64,000 bases of DNA from Teredinibacter franksiae (GTDB lineage Bacteria > Pseudomonadota > Gammaproteobacteria > Pseudomonadales > Cellvibrionaceae): NCBI RefSeq assembly GCF_014218805.1, contig NZ_JACJUV010000001.1:2430501-2494500 (forward strand), in the 5' to 3' direction. Shown here in pieces: positions 44,373-52,784 of this stretch. The notes under the pieces were generated by a model. The model was given only the letters and a program-made list of their open reading frames with translations. It searched no databases and had not been told where the DNA came from. How positions within the stretch are numbered: position 1 is the first letter of the stretch; each line of letters begins with the position of its first letter. A program made the translations under genes and the position numbers.

Positions 44373-46307
44373 TTACTGGCCTTGTTGGCTTTCGGCGAAG
44401 TTCATTAGGTTTTGCAGATAGTCGGCAGCGTCTTCACTCCACGACTCCATGAGTATGCGGAAGTAGCGCCGATTGGTTGCGCGGTTGGCAACCGTGGGCG
44501 AAGCAGAGCTATCTTTGGTTGCGCGATAGTCCACTATTTTCATAATCGGTTGTTGTTGCGGATTGGAAAAAATGAGTTCAATACCCGATTGGCCAACCTG
44601 GGCAACGATGCTGTGCTTTAAGCCCGTGGTTTCCGGTGCAGAGATAAACAGCGTGTGCAGGCGAGCATTTAGGTTTAAAGCGTCTTTTTGTGGTGTTGCC
44701 ACAACTTCCCAGCCAACTTTTGTGAGCGCTTCAGTTAGGGTGCGTTTCAGTGTTGCACCATATTCGCGTTTTACCTGTTCGCGGTAATAATGGGAGGTGT
44801 CGGTACCATGCTTGCTGTTCCACACATCGGCGAATTCAACGGGCACATCGCTAAGGTAAATTTTGTGGGTAATGGGTAGGCTCATGCGATTGGAAACATA
44901 GAGCTCGTCAAATTCTAGGGAGCCAACTTTTTCCAGCGGCATTTGTCTGGCGGTTGCCGGAACAGCAGGGGGCGCCGTTTGGCTAGTCCCAGCATCAGCG
45001 AACTGTAGCGGTTTCGCCTGCACCGGAAGAGCAAGCGCTTTACGCTTTATGGCGTAGTCTATAGAGGGCGTGGCAAGGATGGTGGAGGGAATGGCGGCAG
45101 CCGTCACCATTTTAGGTTCTATTGCGGTGGCTTTTTTAGTGCAGTTATCTGGCACAGGCTTTACGGCTAGCGTTTTGCTGGCGGCCGGTGGGCTGGGCTT
45201 AGCGACTGAGGCAATAGCCGCCGCCGGTGGTAGTGCTGGTGCCGGTGGTAGTGCCGTTAGTTGCGCGCTGATGTCGGCAATATCATTAACAGGTGCAGCA
45301 ATATCAATTTCAGCTGCGCTCACGTTCATCGCCAAAATAACGCCCAGTGCACACAGCGCTGAGGTTAATTGTTCCATACTTCTAGAGACTCCAGTGCCCT
45401 TGGAGAACAAGCGGGTAATACGCGGCAGCATTTTAAAGCGGCTACTACGCGCGGCCAGTACCGTAGCCAGCCTTAACTCTAATTCAGAAATACTGGCTAG
45501 GCTGTTGGCGTAAAGTTTGGCGCTGCCGCAGTGCTGTACGGCAATATCATCGCAGGCGTGTTCACGTTCAACATCAATCATTTTGGATACCCACAGTACG
45601 GCAGGGTTAAAGAAGTACAGAAGGCGAACCAAACTCTGGATGGCATTTACCAGGTAATCGTTACGTCGTATGTGGGCGAGTTCGTGCAACAGTAGAGCCT
45701 CAACCTGCTCGTTGGTTAGTGAAGTGAGCAGGCCAATAGGCAATAAAATGACCGGTTTAAAATGGCCGATAACGCAAATACTGCCAATACGGACTGAGTT
45801 TTTTAATTGCACAACTTTATGAATATCTAACTGTTCGGCTAACTGTTGGCAGCGTTCAGCCCACTGCGGTTGAACGGGCTCGCAGTTTTGGTTTTTGAGT
45901 GCAAGCGCGTAAATAAAGTCGCGTAAATAACAATAGGCTTGAATGCAAAAACCCAATACCCACACCAGCATAATAGTACCGATATGACTATTCAATAATT
46001 GGTAAAAGTGTTCGAAGAAGCTGCCGGGGTAAGACAGGAATACGCTGGTATTGGCTCGATGCATTGCGGCGTCTGCCAGTTGAATACTGCTGTATAGATG
46101 GCTGAAGGTGGCGATACTGATAGCAACACAAATCAATAACGCGGCAATACCCATTAAGTAACGTAAATGTGCCGAGTGATTACGGTTAATGTACAGGGTA
46201 ATGGCGAGAACAACGGCTACCAAGCCACACTGCCAGAGTGAGTGAACCATCGTCCACACGAACGCGTAGGCTGTATGGCCGTCTAATAGGCTGGCGATGC
46301 TGTTCAT
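44373..46307 (-). CDS. BlaR1/MecR1-type M56 metallopeptidase with C-terminal DUF3313-like domain
   Basis: The 644-residue protein begins with the membrane and zinc-protease part of BlaR1-type sensors. After several membrane helices, HELAHIRRNDYLVNAIQSL gives the HExxH zinc motif, followed by the downstream EREHACDDIAV motif of M56. A proline/alanine-rich linker (about residues 330-400) leads to a C-terminal domain of about 180 residues. That domain (FDELYVSNRMSLPITHKIYL, LTEALTKVGWEVVATP, ALNLNARL) resembles DUF3313, a family otherwise found in lipoproteins. BlaR1 normally carries a beta-lactam-binding domain here; this protein does not. The start ATG 46307 is one base after the blaI-type gene stop. 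A GTG-rich or TTG alternative start upstream exists. Confidence 0.8.
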   Translation of the reverse strand: MNSIASLLDGHTAYAFVWTMVHSLWQCGLVAVVLAITLYINRNHSAHLRYLMGIAALLICVAISIATFSHLYSSIQLADAAMHRANTSVFLSYPGSFFEHFYQLLNSHIGTIMLVWVLGFCIQAYCYLRDFIYALALKNQNCEPVQPQWAERCQQLAEQLDIHKVVQLKNSVRIGSICVIGHFKPVILLPIGLLTSLTNEQVEALLLHELAHIRRNDYLVNAIQSLVRLLYFFNPAVLWVSKMIDVEREHACDDIAVQHCGSAKLYANSLASISELELRLATVLAARSSRFKMLPRITRLFSKGTGVSRSMEQLTSALCALGVILAMNVSAAEIDIAAPVNDIADISAQLTALPPAPALPPAAAIASVAKPSPPAASKTLAVKPVPDNCTKKATAIEPKMVTAAAIPSTILATPSIDYAIKRKALALPVQAKPLQFADAGTSQTAPPAVPATARQMPLEKVGSLEFDELYVSNRMSLPITHKIYLSDVPVEFADVWNSKHGTDTSHYYREQVKREYGATLKRTLTEALTKVGWEVVATPQKDALNLNARLHTLFISAPETTGLKHSIVAQVGQSGIELIFSNPQQQPIMKIVDYRATKDSSASPTVANRATNRRYFRILMESWSEDAADYLQNLMNFAESQQGQ

Positions 46308-46308
46308 G

Positions 46309-46677
46309 TTACTCATCCTCAATTTGATTGAGATACGCTCGAATTTCGTCGAGCTCTTCTTTGCTTACCTTGGCGTTACCCAGTACCTGTACCACCAACT
46401 GGCTACTGGACCCCCCAAAGGTGTTGTCGATAAAACGTGACAGCAGTTTATTTTTTGTAGCCCGCTCCTGAATCGCCGGAAAATACACATGGCTGCGCCC
46501 GTCTAAGCGTCTGTCCAATAGCCCCTTTTGCGCCATCACCTGCATGGCCTTGAGCGTAGTGGTGTAACCAATATCGCGTTGCTGGCTTAGGTGCGTGTGT
46601 ACTTCCTGAACACGACTTTCGCCGGATTGCCAAAGAATATTGAGAATTTCCAGTTCGGCTTGGGTGGGGTTGGGCAC
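46309..46677 (-). CDS. BlaI/MecI/CopY-family transcriptional repressor, GTG start
   Basis: The 122-residue protein has the BlaI layout: an N-terminal winged helix (PTQAELEILNILWQSGESRVQ, TTTLKAMQVMAQKGLLDRRL, a YFPA motif) and a C-terminal dimerisation helix. The start is GTG with GAGGAG upstream. Family members are released from DNA when a partner M56 protease cuts them. The M56 gene follows one base later, so they form one operon. CopY repressors of the same family respond to copper; because a copper receptor follows, copper control is possible, though the CopY metal site (CxCx4CxC) is absent. Confidence 0.88.
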   Translation of the reverse strand: MPNPTQAELEILNILWQSGESRVQEVHTHLSQQRDIGYTTTLKAMQVMAQKGLLDRRLDGRSHVYFPAIQERATKNKLLSRFIDNTFGGSSSQLVVQVLGNAKVSKEELDEIRAYLNQIEDE

Positions 46678-47011
46678 GGGTGCTCCTCTTCGTACGACTA
46701 TGTTGATCTGACTTACTACGGCGGTTGTCGTAGCAAGTGTGTACGAGGGTTATCGTAGATGCAAGTAGGATTTTTTGTTGTGTTTGCGTTTGTCGCGAAA
46801 CTGACGGCTAAAAATTTATAACCTATTGATTTTATTAGGGTATTATTTTTGTGAATTACCGGGCAATAGACTCTGGGTGTTACTTATTTTAACCGCTGAT
46901 ATAACCAAGCGTCGTCAGCGCTAGCTTGTTCCTTGTGCTCAGCTAATCGTGAAAACACCCGGTACGCAAGTGCCGTGAAGCCGTAAAAGATTAAATTCTG
47001 AAGCCCAGTAA
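46678..47011. other. Intergenic region with candidate BlaI operator
   Basis: These 334 bases hold the promoter of the blaI-M56 pair. CTACG (46716-46720) and CGTAG (46729-46733) form an inverted repeat with an eight-base spacer. TCGTA-type words recur at 46691 and near 46754. No gene is visible. Confidence 0.35.
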
Positions 47012-47962
47012 TTAAGGTGAAACCAACAATAGGGCCTGTTTTAATTCCTCCAGTTTTGGCAGCAATCGTTGTCGGTTCTCTTCCCCTATACGTAACATAA
47101 GTTTTTGTGTGGTCGGTAAGGCTTCCAGTTTGGGGTCAAGAAATTGGTACTGCACGCTGGTCAGTATTAATTCAGGTTCACCCTCCAGCTTTGGTGTAGC
47201 GAGAAAGCTGTCTAGGGCGCCGAGCACCGCCGAGTGAAATTGCTCAGGACCTTCCCCTAGTTCACTGTAAGCCTGCTGTAGTATTGGGTAATAGGTTTCG
47301 TAGGCTTTTACGACGGTACTTATGTTCATGTTTTCGGCAACGCTAATATAGGTAGCGTAGCGCTGTTGGTTGGTGCCAGGGTTTTTAAACACAGCGGTCT
47401 GAATAACGCCGTCTTCTGGGTTACTCGCGGCAACCTTGGCCATGCGTCCAATGGCCTGAGCTTTAAAGGTAGAATTGGGGCCATTGAGAGGCCGATACTG
47501 AGGGACTATTTTCCCTTGTCCTAGGTTGTAAACCGCGCGGACAAATTTGCGTACAATTTCTTCTGGGGTTAACAGTTCAGCTATGGTCGAGAGTTGCAGG
47601 TTGTCTATTTGCTGACGAATTTCGTCGTCACTTTTGTTCAATAGCGGCAGAGGTATTGGCGTTGGCGTTGGCGTCGGCGTCGGCGCTGCCGATTGGGCTA
47701 ATGGGTCGGGGGTTGGCGCTAAGGTGGGGATGGGCGCAGGCGTGGGTTCAGTTGTAGGCGCAACGACAATGGCAGTTGGTGGTGTTGGCTGTTCGGCAAA
47801 CACAAAAAAGTACACGGCGGTGGCAGAAGCGGCGAATAGCAGTAAAAGAAAAATCAACAAAGGCAGGCGCGATCGATGAGGTTTTTGCCTAACCTCTAAA
47901 GTTTCCTCGGTGTTTCGTTCGTTGAGTTCTAAATCGCCTAATTCACCTTCGTTATCATGCAT
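47012..47962 (-). CDS. DUF3014-family membrane protein
   Basis: The 316-residue protein has an acidic cytoplasmic N-terminus, one membrane helix (LPLLIFLLLLFAASATAVYFF), a long linker rich in Pro and Thr (TPAPIPTLAPTPDP, TPTPTPTPIP), and a periplasmic domain with LLTPEEIVRKFVRAVYNLGQGKIV and PLNGPNSTFKAQ, as in DUF3014. The family is common in marine and soil proteobacteria and uncharacterised. The gene stands alone and starts with ATG at 47962. The low-complexity linker probably spans the peptidoglycan layer. Confidence 0.85.
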   Translation of the reverse strand: MHDNEGELGDLELNERNTEETLEVRQKPHRSRLPLLIFLLLLFAASATAVYFFVFAEQPTPPTAIVVAPTTEPTPAPIPTLAPTPDPLAQSAAPTPTPTPTPIPLPLLNKSDDEIRQQIDNLQLSTIAELLTPEEIVRKFVRAVYNLGQGKIVPQYRPLNGPNSTFKAQAIGRMAKVAASNPEDGVIQTAVFKNPGTNQQRYATYISVAENMNISTVVKAYETYYPILQQAYSELGEGPEQFHSAVLGALDSFLATPKLEGEPELILTSVQYQFLDPKLEALPTTQKLMLRIGEENRQRLLPKLEELKQALLLVSP

Positions 47963-48325
47963 GCGTGCTTTACTCCCTGAATGCCTACATTATCTGATGA
48001 ATATCATGACACAGAGTTCCCGACTATAATAAATATATTCATTACCGTATGCATTGATGGCGGTAGTGATAATAGAATTGTGAGATCTCCTTCCCAAATT
48101 GTACACAACGCCCAGTGTATTCGATGATTTGTTGATCTCGTTATTTCAAATACCTTTTGGTAATTGTTATTTTTATTTCCAATCGCCGGTTTATATTTCT
48201 GTTGTTTAAGAGTAGTTTTACCGCGCCTTCTTGGGGCCTTATATTAAAGGGTACCCTAAGTGTCTCGCTTATATAGCCGAGCACCTATAACTCAACACAA
48301 TAATCAATAACAACTGAGGCTAGCT
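47963..48325. other. Gene-free promoter region of the cellulase gene
   Basis: These 363 bases lie between divergent genes (DUF3014 minus, cellulase plus). The sequence is AT-rich. I see no ORF or hairpin that I would name; the cellulase ribosome site is GAGG at 48314-48318. Confidence 0.4.
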
Positions 48326-49984
48326 ATGATCAACCTAAAACTCACTTCCCTATGGGTGAGTGTGTTGCTCTTTTTTGCACACTCTGCTTCTGCACTGGTA
48401 TCCGGTGCCGGTGAAGCCACCCTTAACGTCAATAATGATTGGGGCTCTGGCTATTGCGCTGAAGTCACCGTCGCTAATAACGGTTCCGCTAATATCACTG
48501 GCTGGACATTAGAAATAGACCCTAACGATTCCACCATCAGTAATCTGTGGAGTGGCAACCTGAGCGGCACTACGGTAACGCCCTTAGGCTACAACGCGAC
48601 TATTGCACCGGGTAGCAGTGTGAGCTTTGGTTTCTGTGGCAACGGCAATGGCTCGAGTTACTTACCTGAACTGGCGGCGTTGAGTGTTTCCGGTGGGGGT
48701 GACCAGAGCAGTTCGTCTAGCAGCTCTAGCTCTTCTAGCAGTTCTAGTTCGTCTAGTAGTTCAAGCTCGTCTAGCAGTTCTAGCAGTTCTAGCTCGTCTA
48801 GTAGTTCAAGCTCGTCTAGTAGTTCAAGCTCGTCTAGCAGTTCTAGTTCGTCTAGTAGTTCAAGCTCGTCTAGCAGTTCTAGCTCGTCTAGTAGCTCTAA
48901 CTCATCCAGCAGCAGTTCGCAGGGCGGTAACTGTGCTGGTGTAAACGAGTACCCTAACTGGACTTCCAAAGACTGGGCCGGTGGTGCTTATAACCACGCT
49001 GAGGGCGGTGATAGAATGGTGTATCAGGGTGTGCTTTATCAGGCGAACTGGTACACCAATTCAGTGCCTGGTAGCGATGGTACCTGGAGCAAACTGGGTG
49101 TCTGTGGTGGTGATATCAGTTCCAGCAGTTCTGTCTCGTCTTCTAGCTCTAGCTCTAGCTCTAGCTCCAGCTCTTCTGTCAGCTCATCGAGTTCCTCTAA
49201 CTCCTCCACCAGCTCTAGTTCGTCCTCAAGTGATTGGCAGGGTTGCAGTGGCTACGCCACGCGCTACTGGGATTGCTGTAAGGCCCATTGTAGTTGGTCT
49301 GAAAATGTACCTGACGATGTTGAAGCTTTGCCCTCCTGTGGCGTGAACGACCAGGCATTGTCCGATGTGGATGCCGTGAGTGCCTGCGATAATGGCGGTG
49401 ATGCTCATATGTGTCAGGGCCTTGCGCCTTGGGCGGTAAGTGACAGCCTTGCTTATGGCTATGCCGCAACCTCCAGTGGTGATGTGTGTGGGCGTTGCTT
49501 CGAGATTGAATTCACCGGTAGTTCTTACAATGGTGGTGATGACCCCGGTTCTGCGGCGTTACTGGGTAAGCGCATGATTGTGCAGGCTACAAACATTGGC
49601 TACGACGTAGGTGGTGGTCAGTTCGACATTTTGGTGCCGGGCGGCGGTGTAGGTGCGTTTAATGCCTGTTCTGCTCAGTGGGGGGTGTCTAACGATGAGT
49701 TAGGTGCACAGTACGGTGGTTTCCTCGCGGCCTGTAAGAGCGAGTTGGGTTGGAATGCCAGCCGTGACCAGTACAAGAGTTGCCTTACCCAGCGCTGCGA
49801 CAATGTATTTGGCTCACGTGGGTTAACCGACCTGCATCAGGGTTGCCTGTGGTATGCCGACTGGATGGAAGCGGCCGATAACCCCAGCCTGAAATACCGT
49901 GAAGTGGCCTGTCCAACGGAAATCATTCTACGTTCCGGTGTAGACCGTGGCTTCCTAAACGATATCGACACCTCCTGTAACTAA
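48326..49984 (+). CDS. Secreted endoglucanase: CBM2 - CBM5/12 - GH45
   Basis: The 552-residue enzyme has a signal peptide (HSASALVS) and four parts. Residues 24-122 form a cellulose-binding CBM2 (WSGNLSGTTVTPLGYN). A polyserine linker follows (about 128-198), then a CBM5/12 module (YPNWTSKDWAGGAYN to YQANWYTNSVPGSDGTWSKL), a second serine linker, and a catalytic GH45 domain from about 302. The GH45 nucleophile region is TRYWDCCKAHCSW and the second catalytic Asp lies in QFDILVPGGGVG. GH45 enzymes cut internal beta-1,4 bonds in cellulose. Many cysteines suggest several disulfides. Serine linkers of this type are typical of Cellvibrionales. The gene ends before a terminator. Confidence 0.92.
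   Translation: MINLKLTSLWVSVLLFFAHSASALVSGAGEATLNVNNDWGSGYCAEVTVANNGSANITGWTLEIDPNDSTISNLWSGNLSGTTVTPLGYNATIAPGSSVSFGFCGNGNGSSYLPELAALSVSGGGDQSSSSSSSSSSSSSSSSSSSSSSSSSSSSSSSSSSSSSSSSSSSSSSSSSSSSSSSSSSSSSSSSNSSSSSSQGGNCAGVNEYPNWTSKDWAGGAYNHAEGGDRMVYQGVLYQANWYTNSVPGSDGTWSKLGVCGGDISSSSSVSSSSSSSSSSSSSSVSSSSSSNSSTSSSSSSSDWQGCSGYATRYWDCCKAHCSWSENVPDDVEALPSCGVNDQALSDVDAVSACDNGGDAHMCQGLAPWAVSDSLAYGYAATSSGDVCGRCFEIEFTGSSYNGGDDPGSAALLGKRMIVQATNIGYDVGGGQFDILVPGGGVGAFNACSAQWGVSNDELGAQYGGFLAACKSELGWNASRDQYKSCLTQRCDNVFGSRGLTDLHQGCLWYADWMEAADNPSLKYREVACPTEIILRSGVDRGFLNDIDTSCN
48708..48917 (+). repeat. Polyserine linker coding repeat
   Basis: About 70 consecutive serine codons in imperfect units of 15-18 bases (for example AGCTCGTCTAGTAGTTCA) encode the first linker of the cellulase. 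Both AGY and TCN serine codons are mixed. A second, shorter run is at 49112-49230. The antisense and shifted-frame ORFs over this region are artefacts. Confidence 0.9.
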
Positions 49985-50004
49985 TTCATTTGTTACGATC
50001 TTGT

Positions 50005-50031
50005 CCGGGCCCCTAATGGGGCCCGGTTTTG
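50005..50031 (+). terminator. Intrinsic terminator of the cellulase gene
   Basis: CCGGGCCCC and GGGGCCCGG form a perfect nine-pair GC-rich stem around TAAT, followed by TTTTGTTTT. It ends the cellulase transcript 20 bases after its stop codon. Confidence 0.95.
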
Positions 50032-50076
50032 TTTTAAGCCACTATTAATTGCGCCAAACACCCCCTACAATGCGCG

Positions 50077-50186
50077 CTCTCCTGAGGGGTGACTGAGAGC
50101 GTTGTTATTAATGATGTGTTCCGGTCTGAGATGGTAGTTCCGAACCCTTTGAACCTGATCCGGTTAGTACCGGCGTAGGAATAGGA
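50077..50186 (+). promoter_or_regulatory. TPP (thiamine pyrophosphate) riboswitch
   Basis: The conserved TPP aptamer is clear: GGGGTGACTGAGAG at 50086-50099, CTGAGATGG in the second arm, and the 3' core CCCTTTGAACCTGATC followed by GGTTAGTACCGGCGTAGGAA. These are the bases that hold thiamine pyrophosphate. It lies 76 bases before the start of the TonB receptor, the first gene of a thiamine salvage operon. The end of the aptamer (AATAGGA, 50180-50186) can also pair with TCCTATT at 50234-50240 just before the receptor ribosome site, which may be the switching helix. Confidence 0.97.
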
Positions 50187-50261
50187 AATCTCTCACGATT
50201 TGCGCAACACCTTTCCCCGCTCTACTCCGGGTCTCCTATTAGTTTGTATAGAAGGCCTGTT

Positions 50262-52406
50262 ATGACCCGTACATTAAAACCCATTATTTTAAAAACCTCA
50301 CTGCTCGCGCTCGCCATAAGCGGCATTGCCAATGCCGAGCCACTGGAAGAAGTGATTGTTTCCGGTGAACTTCGTTCCATTGAACAGCTTCGGCTGGCCA
50401 ATAGTGTTTCGGTGATTACTGAACAACTCATTGAGGTGCGAAACGCAAAAAGTTTGGAAGACCTTTTAAACCTCGCGCCTAACGTTAACTTTTCTACGGG
50501 TGCATCGCGAGGTCGTTTTATTCAAATTCGCGGTATTGGTGAGCGCAGTCAATTTGTAGCACCAAGTAACCCCTCCGTTGGCATTATTGTTGATGGTATT
50601 GATTTCACTGGGCTGGGAATGGGTGTCACCACACTGGATACCGCCCAGGTGGAAATATTTCGCGGGCCACAGGGAACGCTTTACGGTGCTAACGCATTGG
50701 CGGGCATGATTAATGTAGTGGGTAACGCACCGGATAAAGACGGTGGCGGTAAGGTGTCGGCCGGTTTTGGTAATTACGGTAGTTACGATGTCGGTGGCAA
50801 CGTGTCTATACCTGTTGGTGATTCCGCCGGCTGGCGAATGGCCGTACAGAAAAATGTAAGTGATGGCTATATAGACAATGTGTATATTGGCCGCAATGAC
50901 ACCAATAATATTGATGAGGTGAGTTTCCGCAACCACTTTAGTTTTGACATAAGCGACCAACTAAAAGTTGATTTGATCAGCTATATCATTGATATCGATA
51001 ACGGCTACGATGCCTTCAGTCTTGATAATGATCGCACCACCCTCTCCGATCAACCCGGCCACGACCGCCAGCAAACCAATGCCCACGCATTAAAAACCGC
51101 CTACAGTGGACTCGGTTTTGCCGATTTACAGGCAAACGTGAGTTACGCTGATTCGCAAGTGGAATATGGCTACGACGAGGATTGGACCTATCGAGACATT
51201 TGTACAATCGATTCTAGCTGTGCCTACTGGCAGTACTCCACCGCCGACAATTATTTGCGTGAAAACCGCAATAAGTCTGCCGATGTACGTTTGTTGTCTA
51301 AAGAAAATGACGGTGGTATGCAATGGGTGGTCGGTGTCTATTACCGCTATCAGCAGGTGGCCTTAGAGCGCACTTACACGGACAATGCACCCGATGACGA
51401 CTTTTACAGCGACGACTACACCCCGGTTTTCTATACCTACTCGAGCGAATACATAACAAAGAACGCGGCGCTGTACGGCCAGGTAGATTTTCCGTTAGCG
51501 GATTCATTAACGCTGGTAACGGGCCTGCGCTATGAAAACTTCGACGCCGAATTTAAAGACAGTGACAGCGCTGTATTTGGACCTAGTGAAAATCTCTTTG
51601 GTGGAAAAATTGCGCTGGAGCTCTCCTTGAGTGACGACACCCTGTTGTATGGTTTGATTTCTAGGGGCTACAAAGCTGGCGGTTTTAATGCAGAACCCCG
51701 AGTACCGCAAAACAAGCGGGAGTATGATACCGAGTTGGCGATAAACTATGAATTGGGCATGAAAGGTGACTGGCTGGAAAACAGCCTGTTGGCGCAAGTA
51801 TCGACCTTCTATCAGCAGCGTAAAGGTGTACAGGTGAACGTTTCTGAAGCCGAAGCGGTGGATGACTTCGTTATCTTTCTGGATAACGCGGCAGAAGGTT
51901 ATAACACCGGTTTAGAAGTTGAGCTCACCTGGTTGGCCACCGATGCATTGAGCTTGAGTGGTTCTTTCGCTCTATTAAATACTGAGCATGAAGAGTTTCT
52001 TAACGTTAGCCACGTTGATGGATCACCCGCAGAGCCCTACGATATGAGCGGTCGCGATCAGGCTCATGCACCCAATTACCAGTACTACGTAGCGGCCCAA
52101 TACGACCTGCTCAGTAATCTGTACTTTAGGGTCGATATGGAAGGTAAAGACGGCTTTTACTTTTCTGAGAGTCATGAAGAGCGAAGCGATAGCATCGATT
52201 TACTCAATGCGCGCTTGGGCTTTGATGTTGGCATGCTCAGTCTGGCGGTTTGGGCTAAAAACCTTACCGATGAATGGGTGGAAACCCGGGGATTTTACTT
52301 CAGTCACGATTTCGGTAACGACCCGCGCAAGTTCTACGCAGCAGAGCCTTATACCCAAAAAGGTGCACCGCGAACCTTTGGGGTAAGCGCTAGCTATACC
52401 TTTTAA
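50262..52406 (+). CDS. TonB-dependent receptor, probable thiamine uptake
   Basis: The 714-residue outer-membrane receptor has a signal peptide (ISGIANAEP), a TonB-box-like EEVIVSG, a plug (GRFIQIRGIGERSQF, VEIFRGPQGTLYGANALAG) and a barrel ending FGVSASYTF. Its position directly behind a TPP riboswitch and ahead of thiamine transport genes indicates that it brings thiamine or a derivative across the outer membrane. The start is ATG 50262 with AGAAGG upstream; a TTG at 50244 is open but unlikely. An intrinsic terminator-like hairpin follows before the next gene, which could lower expression of the downstream genes relative to the receptor. Confidence 0.9.
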   Translation: MTRTLKPIILKTSLLALAISGIANAEPLEEVIVSGELRSIEQLRLANSVSVITEQLIEVRNAKSLEDLLNLAPNVNFSTGASRGRFIQIRGIGERSQFVAPSNPSVGIIVDGIDFTGLGMGVTTLDTAQVEIFRGPQGTLYGANALAGMINVVGNAPDKDGGGKVSAGFGNYGSYDVGGNVSIPVGDSAGWRMAVQKNVSDGYIDNVYIGRNDTNNIDEVSFRNHFSFDISDQLKVDLISYIIDIDNGYDAFSLDNDRTTLSDQPGHDRQQTNAHALKTAYSGLGFADLQANVSYADSQVEYGYDEDWTYRDICTIDSSCAYWQYSTADNYLRENRNKSADVRLLSKENDGGMQWVVGVYYRYQQVALERTYTDNAPDDDFYSDDYTPVFYTYSSEYITKNAALYGQVDFPLADSLTLVTGLRYENFDAEFKDSDSAVFGPSENLFGGKIALELSLSDDTLLYGLISRGYKAGGFNAEPRVPQNKREYDTELAINYELGMKGDWLENSLLAQVSTFYQQRKGVQVNVSEAEAVDDFVIFLDNAAEGYNTGLEVELTWLATDALSLSGSFALLNTEHEEFLNVSHVDGSPAEPYDMSGRDQAHAPNYQYYVAAQYDLLSNLYFRVDMEGKDGFYFSESHEERSDSIDLLNARLGFDVGMLSLAVWAKNLTDEWVETRGFYFSHDFGNDPRKFYAAEPYTQKGAPRTFGVSASYTF

Positions 52407-52426
52407 AAATTAAAAGGATAAATAAA

Positions 52427-52456
52427 AAGGGTGTGCTACAGCGCACCTTTCCTTTA
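52427..52456 (+). terminator. Intercistronic hairpin after the receptor gene
   Basis: A ten-pair stem (AAGGGTGTGC with GCGCACCTTT, two G-T pairs) around TACA is followed by CCTTTATTT. It is placed between the receptor and the thiamine-binding protein gene and may act as a partial terminator or processing site. Confidence 0.5.
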
Positions 52457-52508
52457 TTTGGCCGAGCAAACCACAAAAACCTAACGTTAATCTTTTTGGA
52501 GGACACGA

Positions 52509-52757
52509 ATGAACCTAAGTGTGGAACTCACCCTTTACCCGCTACAGGATAATTATCTGGACATTATTCGCCAGGTAATCGTAAAGTTAAATGAATACGT
52601 TAACATCGATGTGCAAACATTCCCCACGGCTACGATATTAATTGGGGATTACAATACGGTTATGGATGCCCTAAAAGACGCCATTGCGTGGAGCTACGAA
52701 AATTTTGGCAAATGTGTATTTGTCGCCAAATTTTTACCCGACTACGAAGCTCGATAA
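52509..52757 (+). CDS. YkoF-like thiamine-binding domain protein
   Basis: The 82-residue protein is a single YkoF/MTH1187-type domain (NLSVELTLYPLQDNYLDII, then TFPTATILIGDYNTVMDALK and a FAKFLPDY-like end). YkoF family proteins bind thiamine or its pyrimidine part, HMP. The good ribosome site GGAGG stands before the ATG. Lying between the receptor and the PnuT-type permease, it probably buffers or hands over thiamine inside the cell; it has no signal peptide, so it should be cytoplasmic. The next gene starts 28 bases later. Confidence 0.8.
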   Translation: MNLSVELTLYPLQDNYLDIIRQVIVKLNEYVNIDVQTFPTATILIGDYNTVMDALKDAIAWSYENFGKCVFVAKFLPDYEAR

Positions 52758-52784
52758 TAATGACAGTTGAATAAGGCTAGATAA

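Noticed and set aside
45070..45513. 147-codon plus-strand ORF rich in Ala and Gly
   Set aside because: It is antisense to the Pro/Ala-rich linker of the M56 gene, whose GC-rich codons keep the reverse frame open.
48708..48917. Regular short repeats that could be mistaken for a CRISPR array or minisatellite
   Set aside because: They are in frame, encode serine in every codon and lack spacers and cas genes.
48658..48969. Minus-strand ORF made of repeated ELLDELELL units, and plus-frame ORFs over the same stretch
   Set aside because: They are the complement and shifted frames of the serine-codon repeats in the cellulase linker and have no independent coding features.
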